Shown here in pieces: positions 43,895 through 55,800 of a stretch of DNA of 64,000 nucleotides (the stretch's first letter is position 1; every line of letters begins with the position of its first letter). The translations under genes were made by a program, and so were the position numbers. This DNA comes from Progne subis subis (taxonomy: Eukaryota; Chordata; Aves; Passeriformes; Hirundinidae), in the NCBI GenBank assembly GCA_022316685.1, contig JAKJHU010000847.1, positions 49,799-113,798 of the forward strand, written 5' to 3'. The notes under the pieces are model-generated. The model saw nothing but the letters and a program-made list of their open reading frames with translations. It had not been told where the DNA came from and did not search any database.

Positions 43895-46800
43895 GTAAGT
43901 GCCACTTCTGGAGGGTGCTGTTTTTAGGGCAAGGCAAAACTGCAAGTTTCTGAGCAGCCAACACTTGCTGTTGGTGGCTGAGGATGCTGAGTGCTGGAGT
44001 CCTGCCAGCACCTAGCAATTGCCCTCAGCCAGTGACACCTGGAAAATGGGCTCTGATCTGTCATGTGTAGGCCCCAGCTTGCTGGGATTCTGATAGGGGC
44101 CAGCCTGAAGCATGAAGGCTCCCTGTCTGCAGAGCAGGGAGCATGTCAAAGACACTGCGCTCAACCTTGTTGGATACATACAGGGGACACTGTGGTGTGC
44201 AGACACCTGTCCCCCTGCACAGACTTGCCAAGTAGCTACAGGCACAAAACATATTGATCTGACAAGACAAGCTCTTTGGAGTGGTTTGTCCCCACGAGCT
44301 TCTTGGGTGTGCTTACCTGGGAGCGTTTCAGAGACACACTGTGGCCGTGGAGTTGCTGCTTGAAGTCAGGGATTTTGGTGCCTTTGTTGCCAGGTAGTTC
44401 TTTTGCCTCTTCAGGCAGAGCAGTCAGGAGCAGAGCTGACAGGCGCTTGGAGTCCGCCTGTCATTTGGCTTTTAATAAATTGCTGAGAGATGGTTGTGTT
44501 GTCCATGAATCTGTGGGGGACCACTCTTCTCTTGTGGGGCAAAAGACACAAACTGCATGGTTCTGAGCCCTTCTTCTAGGCAAAAATCAGAGACTGCATG
44601 TGTCTGTTGATACCTTTTGTTGGGAAGTCTGCAGCTTTGAAAACTCCACTGGAGCCTGGAGGTTGGGGGAAAGCTGCAAGTCCTTGACTGCTGTCCCGTA
44701 ATGCTAAGAACAGGAAGGACATCTTGAAATGAATCCAAGCCCTTGCATTCCAGCTCAGAGATCAGAGGGGCTGGGAGGGGCTCAGCTTCATTTGTGATTA
44801 CAGCCACTTTAGCACCATCAGTGTGGTCAAGTCCAAGAGAAGAACTTGCCCAAGCACAGATGCATGAAGAGTGCAGTTCCCAGTGCACTGCTCTGGGTCT
44901 GATCACATTCCATAATGAGCTACACACTCCAGATTCCCCAAGGGTGTGGTTTATTGAGGCAACAGGAGAGCAAGTTCAGGATTGCAGCTGATCAGGGCTA
45001 CCAAGTGTTGATGTGTGTCGCGACAGAAAGTACAAAAAGAGAAAGATTAGACTAGGGAGATCTGTTTGTCTGTCAATCCATCTAACTATCTGGATCTTCT
45101 TGGCTCTGCTCCAAGGCAGTTGGATGTACAAAGCTCACCTAACTGGATCCTTTCTGGAGTGAAGGAGAGACACATTCTGTTGACCGATCCTGAGCAGGCA
45201 GAGATGTTTCCCCTCCAGAGATGGTTGTTTTTTCCCCTCAGAGGTGTTTTCCTCCTCCAGCCTCTTCTTCCCTGAAGTGCCCTATTCATCCTATACATTT
45301 CTGCCTTTCCTAGTAAGGTGGAACAGTCTCATGTTCTAGTTGGGTTTTAGTGACTTTGATCATACATGCATGAGAGAATTCTCAGTTGACAAAAGAGGGA
45401 GAATAAACACCTTGACCCCCCTCCATATACTGAGGTGGCCATAGACAGTCTGTGACCTCCATTAGAGGCTCATTCTTATCTCCTGATAGGCCAGGATTTC
45501 TAACAAGAGGGTAGATGTGGGAAAGGCAGGAATGGTGCTGCAGGCCTGAGGAGAACATGAACTCCACAAAGTTTCTCTTACAAGGGGTGAGCGCACACAT
45601 GAAGCCACCTGCAGATCCACGATGGAGCTGTGGGACAGGGCTGGGTTTCAGTCACTACGGAAAGACAAACAGGACACAGCAGAAGCAGAGGGAGGCCCTC
45701 AGCAGAGCCTTGAAGAATGCCACATGTTCCCTGTCAGCTTCCTAAGAGGCTGTTGGAGCTTCAGCCCCAGATGGACCCTGATTGTACTGCCAGTGTCGCT
45801 TTGGAAAATGTGCCTTCCCATAGGCAGAGAATGACCCAGGAGAGCAGCAGCACAGTGTTTTGGGAATGTGTGAGCCCAGCAATGTCACCCTGGTTTTTCT
45901 GAGTTTTTTAAAGCCTTTTGGTTATTCATAAGATGGAGTCAGTCTTTTAGCTTCTGTACAATATTAGGAGCAGTTTTTGCCTTTTCTCACACATGTAACA
46001 TAAACAAATCCTTTGTTTTTCATTCCCTGTCCTTTGTTTGCATATTTCTAACCTGAAAACAAGAGTAACTGACACTTGGTCTGGCCATTCGGCTGGGAGG
46101 TGATAACTCCAGAAGCCAATCCACAGCCAGACCCACAAATGTATAAAAAGTAAGAAAGAAACAGGCAGAGGGGCTCTCGGCCTTGGCTCAGCCTTGGGCT
46201 CTCTCTCAGAGGAACATCTCTGCCCTGCAAATCTCTCGTATCCTTGTGGTGGCTTTACGTGTCACGATCACACCGCAGTCTTTGAATCTTGGCCCACCAA
46301 TGTTGTATGGGAAGTTGAAAGCCATCTGCTCTTGCTTCCTGTGCAGGTCCCTCTAGAGAAAGAACATGAGCAGGTTGCTTGCTCAGAGATGCCATGCCAG
46401 CCATGCCAGACTCAGGGAGAGGTGTTTCCAGCTGAAGAACAGGAAAAGCAGCTCAGGCAGCAGGAGGAAAAGCCACAGGAGAATGGCCAGGTAAGCCTGG
46501 CTCCCCAGGGGACAGAGTGAAGGGCAGGAAGAGGGGCATCAAAGGGAGACCTTGAGACTCTGGAGGAGGCCAGGAGTCCCACAGGCACTGAAAGCACAGA
46601 GCCTTGTCATCTCCTGAGATCAGCCCTGAGACAGCACAGGAGGGTTCCAATGGAAGCAGAGCTGGGCAGGGAAGCAGAAAGGAGTGGCAGAATGAATGTG
46701 ATTTGGAGGCTGAAAGAGGAAAAGCTGAGCCAGATGGCAGCTCCCAGTCACTTGCTCTGCATTTGTGTGTACAGAACATCGAGACAGAGGCACAAGCAGA

Positions 46801-49800
46801 GCCGTCCAAAGCTCCGAGTGACATCATTGTAGTGAAGAGAAGGAACGAGGAAGACAGGAAAAGAATTCAAGATCACTGGAATCGCCGGAAGCAGAGGGGC
46901 GATCAACAAAACCAGGTGAGTGGAAGAGTGGCAGCCACTCCACCCATGAAAGTTTCTGTCTCTTGTTCTTTACAGGGCTCTGGCAAGAAGCTGTCAGCTG
47001 AGCTGCTGGAAACTGAGGCTAGGATCAAGGCAATGGGCCAGAGGGTGAAGGAAGCAATGAAACTTCAAAGAGAAACACCAGTAGATATTCATCCCCTCCT
47101 TGAGGAGCTAGAGGCACTACAAAAACAAGTGAGTGAAGGAGCAACAGCCACAGCAGTCACCACACTGTTGCTTTCTGCCCTTCTTGCCTTTCCCCTGCAG
47201 AGCAGCAGGAGGGTGGGGTGACGCCTCTGGGTGCCTTCCTGCTCCAGTGTCTGTCCCAGCCACTCTGAAAGACACTTCCTGGTCTGCTGAATCTCAGCTG
47301 CTGCCCTGGACAGTGGCACTGGTGCTATGGCCTTTTGGCCAGCAGCCATCTGAATGCATTCCTGCTGGCCTGTTCCTGCTCTCCTTGTTTCTTGAGGTGT
47401 TCTTGCAGGTGAACACGGTGACCCCAATGGATCTTGAAACAAGCTGTCTGTATCCGTTGTGAATCTGGTCCTCCCCCATTCCTCCTCACGGTCCATGACT
47501 CTTGGCTGACAGGGACAAGCTGGTGTACTCTCTGACTGCTTTGTTCTCTTGGACTTGAGGTGGATATATTGAAATCTCGCCTGGCAACCTGCAATGATTT
47601 CCAGCAAGTGACTGGCAATGAGGAGCCCCAAGATTCCTATGAGGCACAGGAACTGTCCCAATCAGAAGTGCTGCCGGTTGAGCATGATCTGAAGATGGTG
47701 GAGGAAAACAGGACTCCGTGCGAGGAGGTAGAACATTTGAACAAGGAGCTGCAAGTGTGTCTGCGGCCCTTGGAGGGGGAAAAGAGTCCTTGGGAGAAAG
47801 TGGAAGGCTCATTTTGGAAGTCATGCTTCAGAAAATCCATGCAAATGGATTTTGGAGAAAAGGGAAAATTAACCTGGCCATGAACTTGAGTAAAACCAGC
47901 CTTTGGTTTTGACCCATCCAGTCTGAGAACTGAACATCAGAAAAAAACCCATGACAGAGCACGTGGCTGACAGCACCTTCCTAAGGGCTTGCATTTGAAA
48001 TGGGATCTCGGGCTAATCTCTGCCAGCCACTTTTCTGACACAAACTCCTTTGTTGTCTCAGATCTACACAGGCTCTTCTATTGAACCTGCTGCAGCAGCA
48101 GCTGCAGTGTCACCTAAAGGAGCCTTTGCTGCCCAGCCTAAGAACTGGAGCCCGGGCAGTTTGTTCATCTCCAGCACAGCTGCTGCTCAGCAACAGGAGA
48201 TCGAAGATGACTCCCTGGAGCTACTGAGTACGTCTGGTGTCTTTGTTATCTGAGGGTCAGTGTATTGTGTGCACGTCAGCAGAGCTGTACCAAATGATCC
48301 TGCTCAGTTTGGTGGCACAGGGACATTTAGGACTCCCCACAGGAAATGCTGTGCTCCAAGAGAGTGCTCTGAGTGTTCCTGCTGCCTCTGAGGGCAGCGT
48401 GGATGGGCTTGGGTTTGCCTGAGCTTCCCTATCTGCTAAAGGCAGAAGCAGGCATTGTTCCTGCATAAGCAGAAGGCTGTCACCTAGCAAATGATCTCGG
48501 CAAGTCCTGTGTGCTCGTGGCCAAACTGGACAGAATAGTTAGGATTCCTAAATTCTCTTTAGACTCCTGACTTCTCACCAGTCATCAGAGCAAAGAAAAC
48601 TTCACAGAGATTGATTGGTTTGGGGGTTTTGCCCCTTAGTTGTGGTTCTGTTTATAGTTTGGGTTTTTTTCTGGATTTTTTGGGTTAGAGTATCCTGAAG
48701 GAGCTCTACTGCCCCATGTGTTTTACTGCAGTCATTTTTATGACTGTTCTTATTACCACTACTACACCTACAGTTTGTTTTTTTTAATGAGGATATGATA
48801 TTTTTGTCAGTGAGAACTCCTTTGAAAGAACATCAGGTGACAGTAGAAAATGAGAACATGAGGCAGTGTATTTGCGCCCCCAATGAAAAAAACATAATTT
48901 TAAAGCAATCTGTATTTCATATCCTAGTTTTGTTCTTACGAAGATGTGTCCAAGAGACACATGGCTGTGGCATGATCAGATAAAAGTGCACTGTAGGCAT
49001 TTCTCAGGAGCGAGCCTCCAGCCCCTCTGCTGATATTCCTCAGATCCGTGGCACATTTTCATTCCTGATTCCCAGTCATTCCCAGGACTGTTTGAATGCT
49101 ACCCATTGACCCCAAGCCCTGCTCAGATCAGTCTCTAGGAAAACACATCAAGCTCCTTGTGATTCTGCAGCACAAGTGGTTTAATCTGCTTCTTGCCCAT
49201 AACAGCTGCCAGTAGTGCGCTCTCAGGTAAGACCTGGTGGGGCTGAGAACAGAGCCCAGTTGATTCTCTGTCTACCATCACATGTTGAGACAAAAAGGGC
49301 ATTGATCTGCACCTCGGTGTGTCTGATCTCAAAGCCAATCCTGTTGTGCCCTGAATGGAGGCACCAGCTTGGAAGGGGCTCGGTCTGGCTGTGCTTTCTT
49401 CCCATTGCTGGTCAGTGCTGGTGCTTGGGCTTTGCCAGCTTTGCTGTGGTGGCTGCCCTGTCCCTGAGGGCTGGTGTGACTGCTGAGGCTGCAGCCTTCC
49501 TTAGCTGGGAGAGTCCCGCTGCAGCACGGAGCTGCCCCGAGGCAGCAGCAGCCCCTGGTCTGGGCTGGCTTCTGCATGGCATGGGCTGGACTCACGAGAG
49601 GGTCAGCATCTCCTCTGGGCAGCTGTCTGTGTCACACCAGCACCTGAGGAGCGCTGCTGTCCTTGCTGCCCTTGCCCGCTGTGCCCAGTTGGGAAGATGG
49701 GCACGTGTGCAGTGCTGAGAGGGCGAGTGCAATGGCAGAGACTGATCCGTGCTGTCGGGGCAAGAGAAGCAGTGTGCTTCTTCACATGGGGCATGGGCAA

Positions 49801-52800
49801 GGGCATCTTGGAGCTCAGCCTGCTCATCAAGGGTGAGTGTCCTGATGCTGAAAGCCCCCTTGGGACTGGTTATAACATGAGCTGCTTTGGTTTACAAATG
49901 GAAAGTCATTCCTTTGGCAAAGTCCTGCAAGGTGGAGAAGATGCCCTCCTCTCCTGGGAATTGGCATCTCCCTGTACTTTGTTTTCTATCAAGAGATCTC
50001 TTCAAAGGACTGTAGAAAATCAGTCTCTGTGCTGGCCTGCTTGTGCTGCAGACTTGCCTGTCTTATTATGGTGGTTGTTGTTGTTACCCAGCTGACCACA
50101 ACTGACTCAGACCTGCAGAGAGTGGGGCTGCCTTTTGTATCTCTTGGATGGGAGGAGCTCTTCTTACAAGTGAGCCTCTTGCATTTTGCTTCCCTCAGGG
50201 CAAATGGTGAGCATGGAAAATCCCCGGAGGAAATACAGGGAACTGGAACATCTTGGCAAAGGGTGAGTCCAACCACAGTTACTTCTACACAGTCATGGGG
50301 CAGGTGATTTGCTGGTGGAATATCTATCAAGTGTGAAGTCAGGCAAGCTGCAGGCATATTCAGGCACTGGGCTTAGTCTGCCCCATCTCTCAGTACCGGT
50401 CAGAATTTGTAAGTGTGTTCAGAAGGCATTGTCCAAGACACTTGTATTTCATTGCCAGAAACAGCAACCTACCCGCTATCATAGCAGTGAGATTACAATT
50501 CTCAGGAACATTTCTTCCCAAGAGTTTGCTGAAGGAAATAGTCTGTGGTCAGGATAAAAACTGCCCCATTTAGAAACTGAAATCTGACATGAAAGAATTT
50601 ACCTGGCCTTTTGATCTGAGGCAGTAAAGCCCAGTGCTTCAGGAACAGGCCCAGTGCCCATGCACTTGAGAGGAAAATGCATCACCTGCCTTCAGGCAGA
50701 GCCCTCCTGCATCCTGCAGGTTTGAGGCATTTACAGCAGACATTCTCCTGTCTTGCCTGCTGTCTTGGTTTTGCAAGACAGTTGTCTGCAAGGGAAAGCT
50801 AGAGCCTCCCTCAGAATGGAGAATGTAAACCCCCTTCCCTCCAAATTATTATAATTTTGCAATTAGAGGCTTTCAGGCAAAGATATGGGAATAGGAGTAA
50901 CAGTTCTTTACTAGGAATATTAAAAGGAAAAAAAAAAAAAAAAAGGCAAAACAAAACAAATGTAGTAGTAGAAATAAACAAGCAAGGAAGCAACCCAAAT
51001 ATCCTGGAAAAACCCTGACAGAGTCAGGTATACAACCTGGCACTCTGTGGTCAGGGTATTGGAAGCAGTCCAAATAAGTCCTCCTGGAGTAGCAGATGTG
51101 GTTCTGTGGAGTAGAGATGGTCCTGTAGAAAGTCCAGTGGTGACGAGATGGGTCCGGTCCTCCTCTGGGAATCCAGTGGAAACAAACCGGATGCCTCGAG
51201 TCCTTCAGTCCCAGTTTTTATCTAGCTAGGAACAGCTGGCTCCTCCCCCACTGGGTGGAGCATCTCCCAATGGGATGATGGAATGTGTCATGTCATTGGT
51301 GGGCCCTAATGGTCCATTTATCAGAAGATGTCCCCCTGGAAGATGGAGGGGTGGTGAAAGAGATAAGAAACACTGCCACACCTGGGTTTAATGGCTGGGC
51401 CATTATCAGAAGGCATCCTCCCCCCTCCCCTCTGGATTTAGAAGGATAAAATATCTCCCAAAAACCAGCTTTCAACAGATGAAACAGAATCCACATTTTT
51501 AGGTTACGTAATCCAGGACAGCTGGCTTTCACTCCGAGATCTAAATGGCTTCTCCTTTCTTTGCTGCTGTTTTGTTTCTAGGAGTTTTGGAGATGTTTGT
51601 AGAGCAGTCGACACTGCCACAGGAGGAGAGGTAAATGTCAAGAGCCCCTGCAGATTCTGCTGCTCTCGAGGGCTTTCCTCTCTAGTGTCAGCTGTGTCTG
51701 GAGCTTTGGCTAGAGCTGTGCTGCAGAGGCACAAGAAGCACAGACTGGTGCCAGCCTGCCAGTTGCATTTGGGACAGTCTTTGTCCTTCTCAGCTGCCAG
51801 AAGGAAGGCAAGGAGGGCAGCGGTTCCCTTCAGGGAAGGACGCTCTCCCTCACTCTCAATTGCTCAAAGGTGATGCCTTAGAGCATCTCACTGCTCTTTG
51901 GGGCTACGGCTTCAGAGTCCTGAATTCTCATTTCTGACAACTGCCAGCAAATACATCTGAATGTTCCTGGGAGTTCCTTAGCCACCTGCAGTGCTGCTCT
52001 TGGGAACAGCACGTAGGGAGAGATCTGCAGGGCATCCCTAAAAGCCCTAAGCCCTGCTTATAGCCCAAGATGCATCCACAGAGTAGGCACGCATTACTTC
52101 TTCTGAAGTGCAGACAGAGAAACAGAGAGTGTGGTCAGAGCTTTGTGGGTGATAGTTGAGACAGGATTCTTAAATGTGGACAAGGCAAAACGTCAGTGGC
52201 CACGTGTCCGGTAACTGGCCCCCAAAGGAGCAGAGAAATGGGCTGTTGGAATGTCAGTTCCTAATTACTCCTTTGTCTAATCACAAGGCACGATGGCACT
52301 GCTCGGCTGTGTCATTGCAAAATCACTCGCTCTATGTGTGTTGTGCTCTCATGCCACCAACTTGCAAAGCTACTGATTTCCACTGTCACTGTAGGTGGCC
52401 ATCAAGAAAATAAATCTTGAAGATCTGAGCAGCAGGCAATTAACTGTTAAGGAAATCATGGTCATGAAGAGGAATAGGAGTCCCTGGATTGTGAATTATT
52501 TAGACAGGTGAGTGGTCATGGTCTCATCCCATGAATGTTTGTTTACATACTAAAAGCATGCAAGGTTAAAAACCCACTTTGGACAACGGCAGGAAAAAAG
52601 AGCTCGCAATTACTGGCTAATTATTATTCCTCTACTCATCTCCAATGGATGAGAAGAGAGTGCATTTTGTGTGCGTGAGTCTTCCCTGGCTTTCAAACAC
52701 AGAGTTGGAAAATTGTTCAAAAACCTGGATCAACCCTACCACAGTAAGCCAATACCCTGTAAGTTCCCTGCCTCCATGTTGTTTCAGGATTGATTTTTCA

Positions 52801-55800
52801 AAGTTACTTCAATGCTGATGAACTGTCCTAGAGAGGAGTTCCCTTGGATTGTTGCCCCTCTTTTCCACGGCTGTCCGTGCCATTAGCTGCTTAGTTCCAA
52901 AAATACCATGCGTGACAGATTTTTAATCTTGGCTGATAGTAAACTGCACTTTTCACTTGCTGGCCATCTAAGACTTCTCCTTTTTCACAGCTGTGCCATT
53001 CTCCTTGAGACTGCACAGACTGCAAACAATGCAGAGCCTAGAGGGAATGTCTATTCTTTTCATTCTGTGCAAAAGGGACCTGGAAACAAGAATCGAGCAA
53101 AAACCCAACGTAGGCATGCATGTTCATCTGCATGGCCTTGTTTCCTTCTTTCAGCTACCTTGTGCATGAGGAACTCTGGTTGGTGATGGAGTACATGGAT
53201 GGAGGCACTCTGAACGATGTCATCTATGAGACTCACATGGCTGAAGACGAGATTGCAGTTGTCAGTCGGGAGGTGAGGGATCCCACCTGTGCTTCCAAGG
53301 GCTTGGGCAGGATTGTCTGGGAAATGGGCTCAGAACAGGAGCGATTTCATGGGCCAGGCTTTGTTTCCGTGTTGCTGGTATGCCACGGACAAGCAAGAGC
53401 ATCTCAAGTGAACTGCCTGCCAGTGCCCCTGCACTCGATGGTCTCTCTTCTTGCAATCTTATCTCTCCTGCTATTGCATTCTCATTCTGTCTCTTGTATT
53501 TGTTCTTCTCCATCTTGCCTCTCTAAACATTTTCCTGTCTGCACTGCATTCCTTGACTGTAAAAGCAAAGCTAGTCGTGGCAGGATTTGAAACGAACAGC
53601 AAAAAAAAAGAGAGACTCATTTCTCTCAGTCCTCAGCTGAAAAGGTTTGCAGTGCAGCCAAAATGCTTCTTACTTCTGAGCACATCCACTGCAGCAGCAG
53701 TCATTCTGGCTGCTTTGCAGGAGAGAGTCTGCAGCAGCAGTTGCTGTTGCTCTTTGAAAAGCTGACATGCCTTTCTTTAGAAAGGGGCTGCTCTGCTCGG
53801 GGTGGAGCAGCAGGCTCTTCCTCTCACTGGCACTGTGTTCTGCCATTACTCCCCATTCCCCTGGAGAGGGAATCCTTGAGAGCTCTTTCCTTTCTAGTGG
53901 GATGAAATCTCATCATTGATGTTTGCCCTCTTGTTTCTGCTTTCTCTCTCAGTGCCTGCAAGGACTGGACTTTCTTCACTCAAACCATGTGATGCACCGA
54001 GATGTTAAGAGCCTCAACATCCTTTTGAGAACCGATGGCTCTGTCAAGCTGGGTCAGTCTCTTCTTGGTCAGGTGCAGCGTTCCAGGGATGTGGGGTGTG
54101 GGGCTGCTTTGGAGTGAGTGCCAGCCCCCCAAAAATGGTGCTGGTGGCAGTGCAGGGACCCCTGCTGCCCTGTTGTGAGCTGACCACACGGTGGAAACGT
54201 GAATAGACGTATCGCAAGGAAGAAGCATTCCAGAGTGACATTGCTCTGTGTGTGTCCCTTCCAGAGGGAGGGAGCTGCAAGTCTAAAGCTTCAGGGGAAC
54301 AAAAAGCCACTGCTGGAGGCGGTGTTAAAAATGTGGGCCAGAAAATGAAAATGAAGTAGCCAGAGCCATATTTCCTTGGCTAAAGTCCTGAGGAAAAAGA
54401 GCAAGCACAGTTGTCCAGGGGATTCAACAGTGCATTCTCAAACTTCTGGGCAATTCTTTTGCTTGCTTTCCTAATTGCACAGCATTCAAATGAAAACAGT
54501 CTTCTGCTTTCTCCCCAGCTGATTTTGGCTTCTCTGCTCAATTCACCTCTGAGCAGAGTAGACGGAACACGGTGATTGGGACTCCTTGGTGGATGGCGCC
54601 TGAAGTGGTGAAAGGTCCATCATATGGCCCCAAAGTGGACATATGGTCTTTTGGAATTGTGGCCATTGAAATGGTGGAACAAGAAATTCCTTACCAGAAT
54701 GAAAGTCTTCTCTCGGTAAGGTGTAAATACTCGCTGAGCCTTCTGTCTTTCTCACCTATCCCACGTTCTGTGGGCCATTGGACAAAATCCCATTGCCATC
54801 TGCTGGAACTACTTCCACCAAGGTCCCTTGCTGAAAATGTCCCTGCAGCACACCAGCATCTGCTGTAGTTTGGGTTGCACCAGTGGTGGAACTCAAGCCT
54901 CACCCCACACAAACATTCTCCATTCTCAGGCAACATTTGGCTTTGGCTTAGAAGTTGTTCCAGCTCTTTTGGCTGTGTTGATGGCCCTACTAACAGGAAA
55001 CAAGCATCTTAGAACTGGTGTTATCTGTCCTGAAATGAAAAAGAGAAACCCAAACCCCACAAAGTTTCTAAAGCAGTGGTTTTGAGAGAAGAAGTGCATG
55101 CCCATTTGCCCAAAGGGAAATTTGCCTGGAACCTGGACATGAGGCTGTGAAGGCCACAGAGTCTCTGGTGCTTCTTGTGCAGTGTTGCTAAAACACTTAG
55201 TGACCATATTTCTTTCCTAACCCATCCACTTTCTCCATGTCACCAAGCTGAAGCCTGGGGATGTGGAGAGCCTGCCAAAAGCACCCCTTAGTTTCCTGGC
55301 ACTTTCTAGGAGGGGCATAGCATTCATGCATTGACTTGAGGATCCAAATGAGCAGAGGGCTCCCACAGGGATGGCATTTCTCCATCTTCTGATTTCACCA
55401 CCAAAAGTGGGAAGCTCAGATTTGCAGTCTGCTGAGAGACAGAGCTGCAGGTGTTTCCTGTGTGCCCAAAGAGGCATTTTTGTCCCAATCCATCTGTGCA
55501 TGCATCTTATTGTGTCTGTGTTGAAGATGGGACTCCAAAAGTTTCATTCCTTATCTGAAGATTAACTGAGGGATTTCCTTTCTTTCCTTTCAATTACCAT
55601 TGTTTACAAGAACCAAGCAAAAAGCTTGATGATTTTTGATTTATGGCAGGTGTGCTTTAGGGACCAACAAGCACTGCAGAGATGCTTTTCATGTAAGAAT
55701 CCTTGGAAATAGTAGAGTGAGTTAGTATAGCAAAGCCCCTCTTCCAAATAGCCTGTCAAGGCAGTGAAGTGAATCCTCAGAGAAGGAAATGTGCTTTTGC

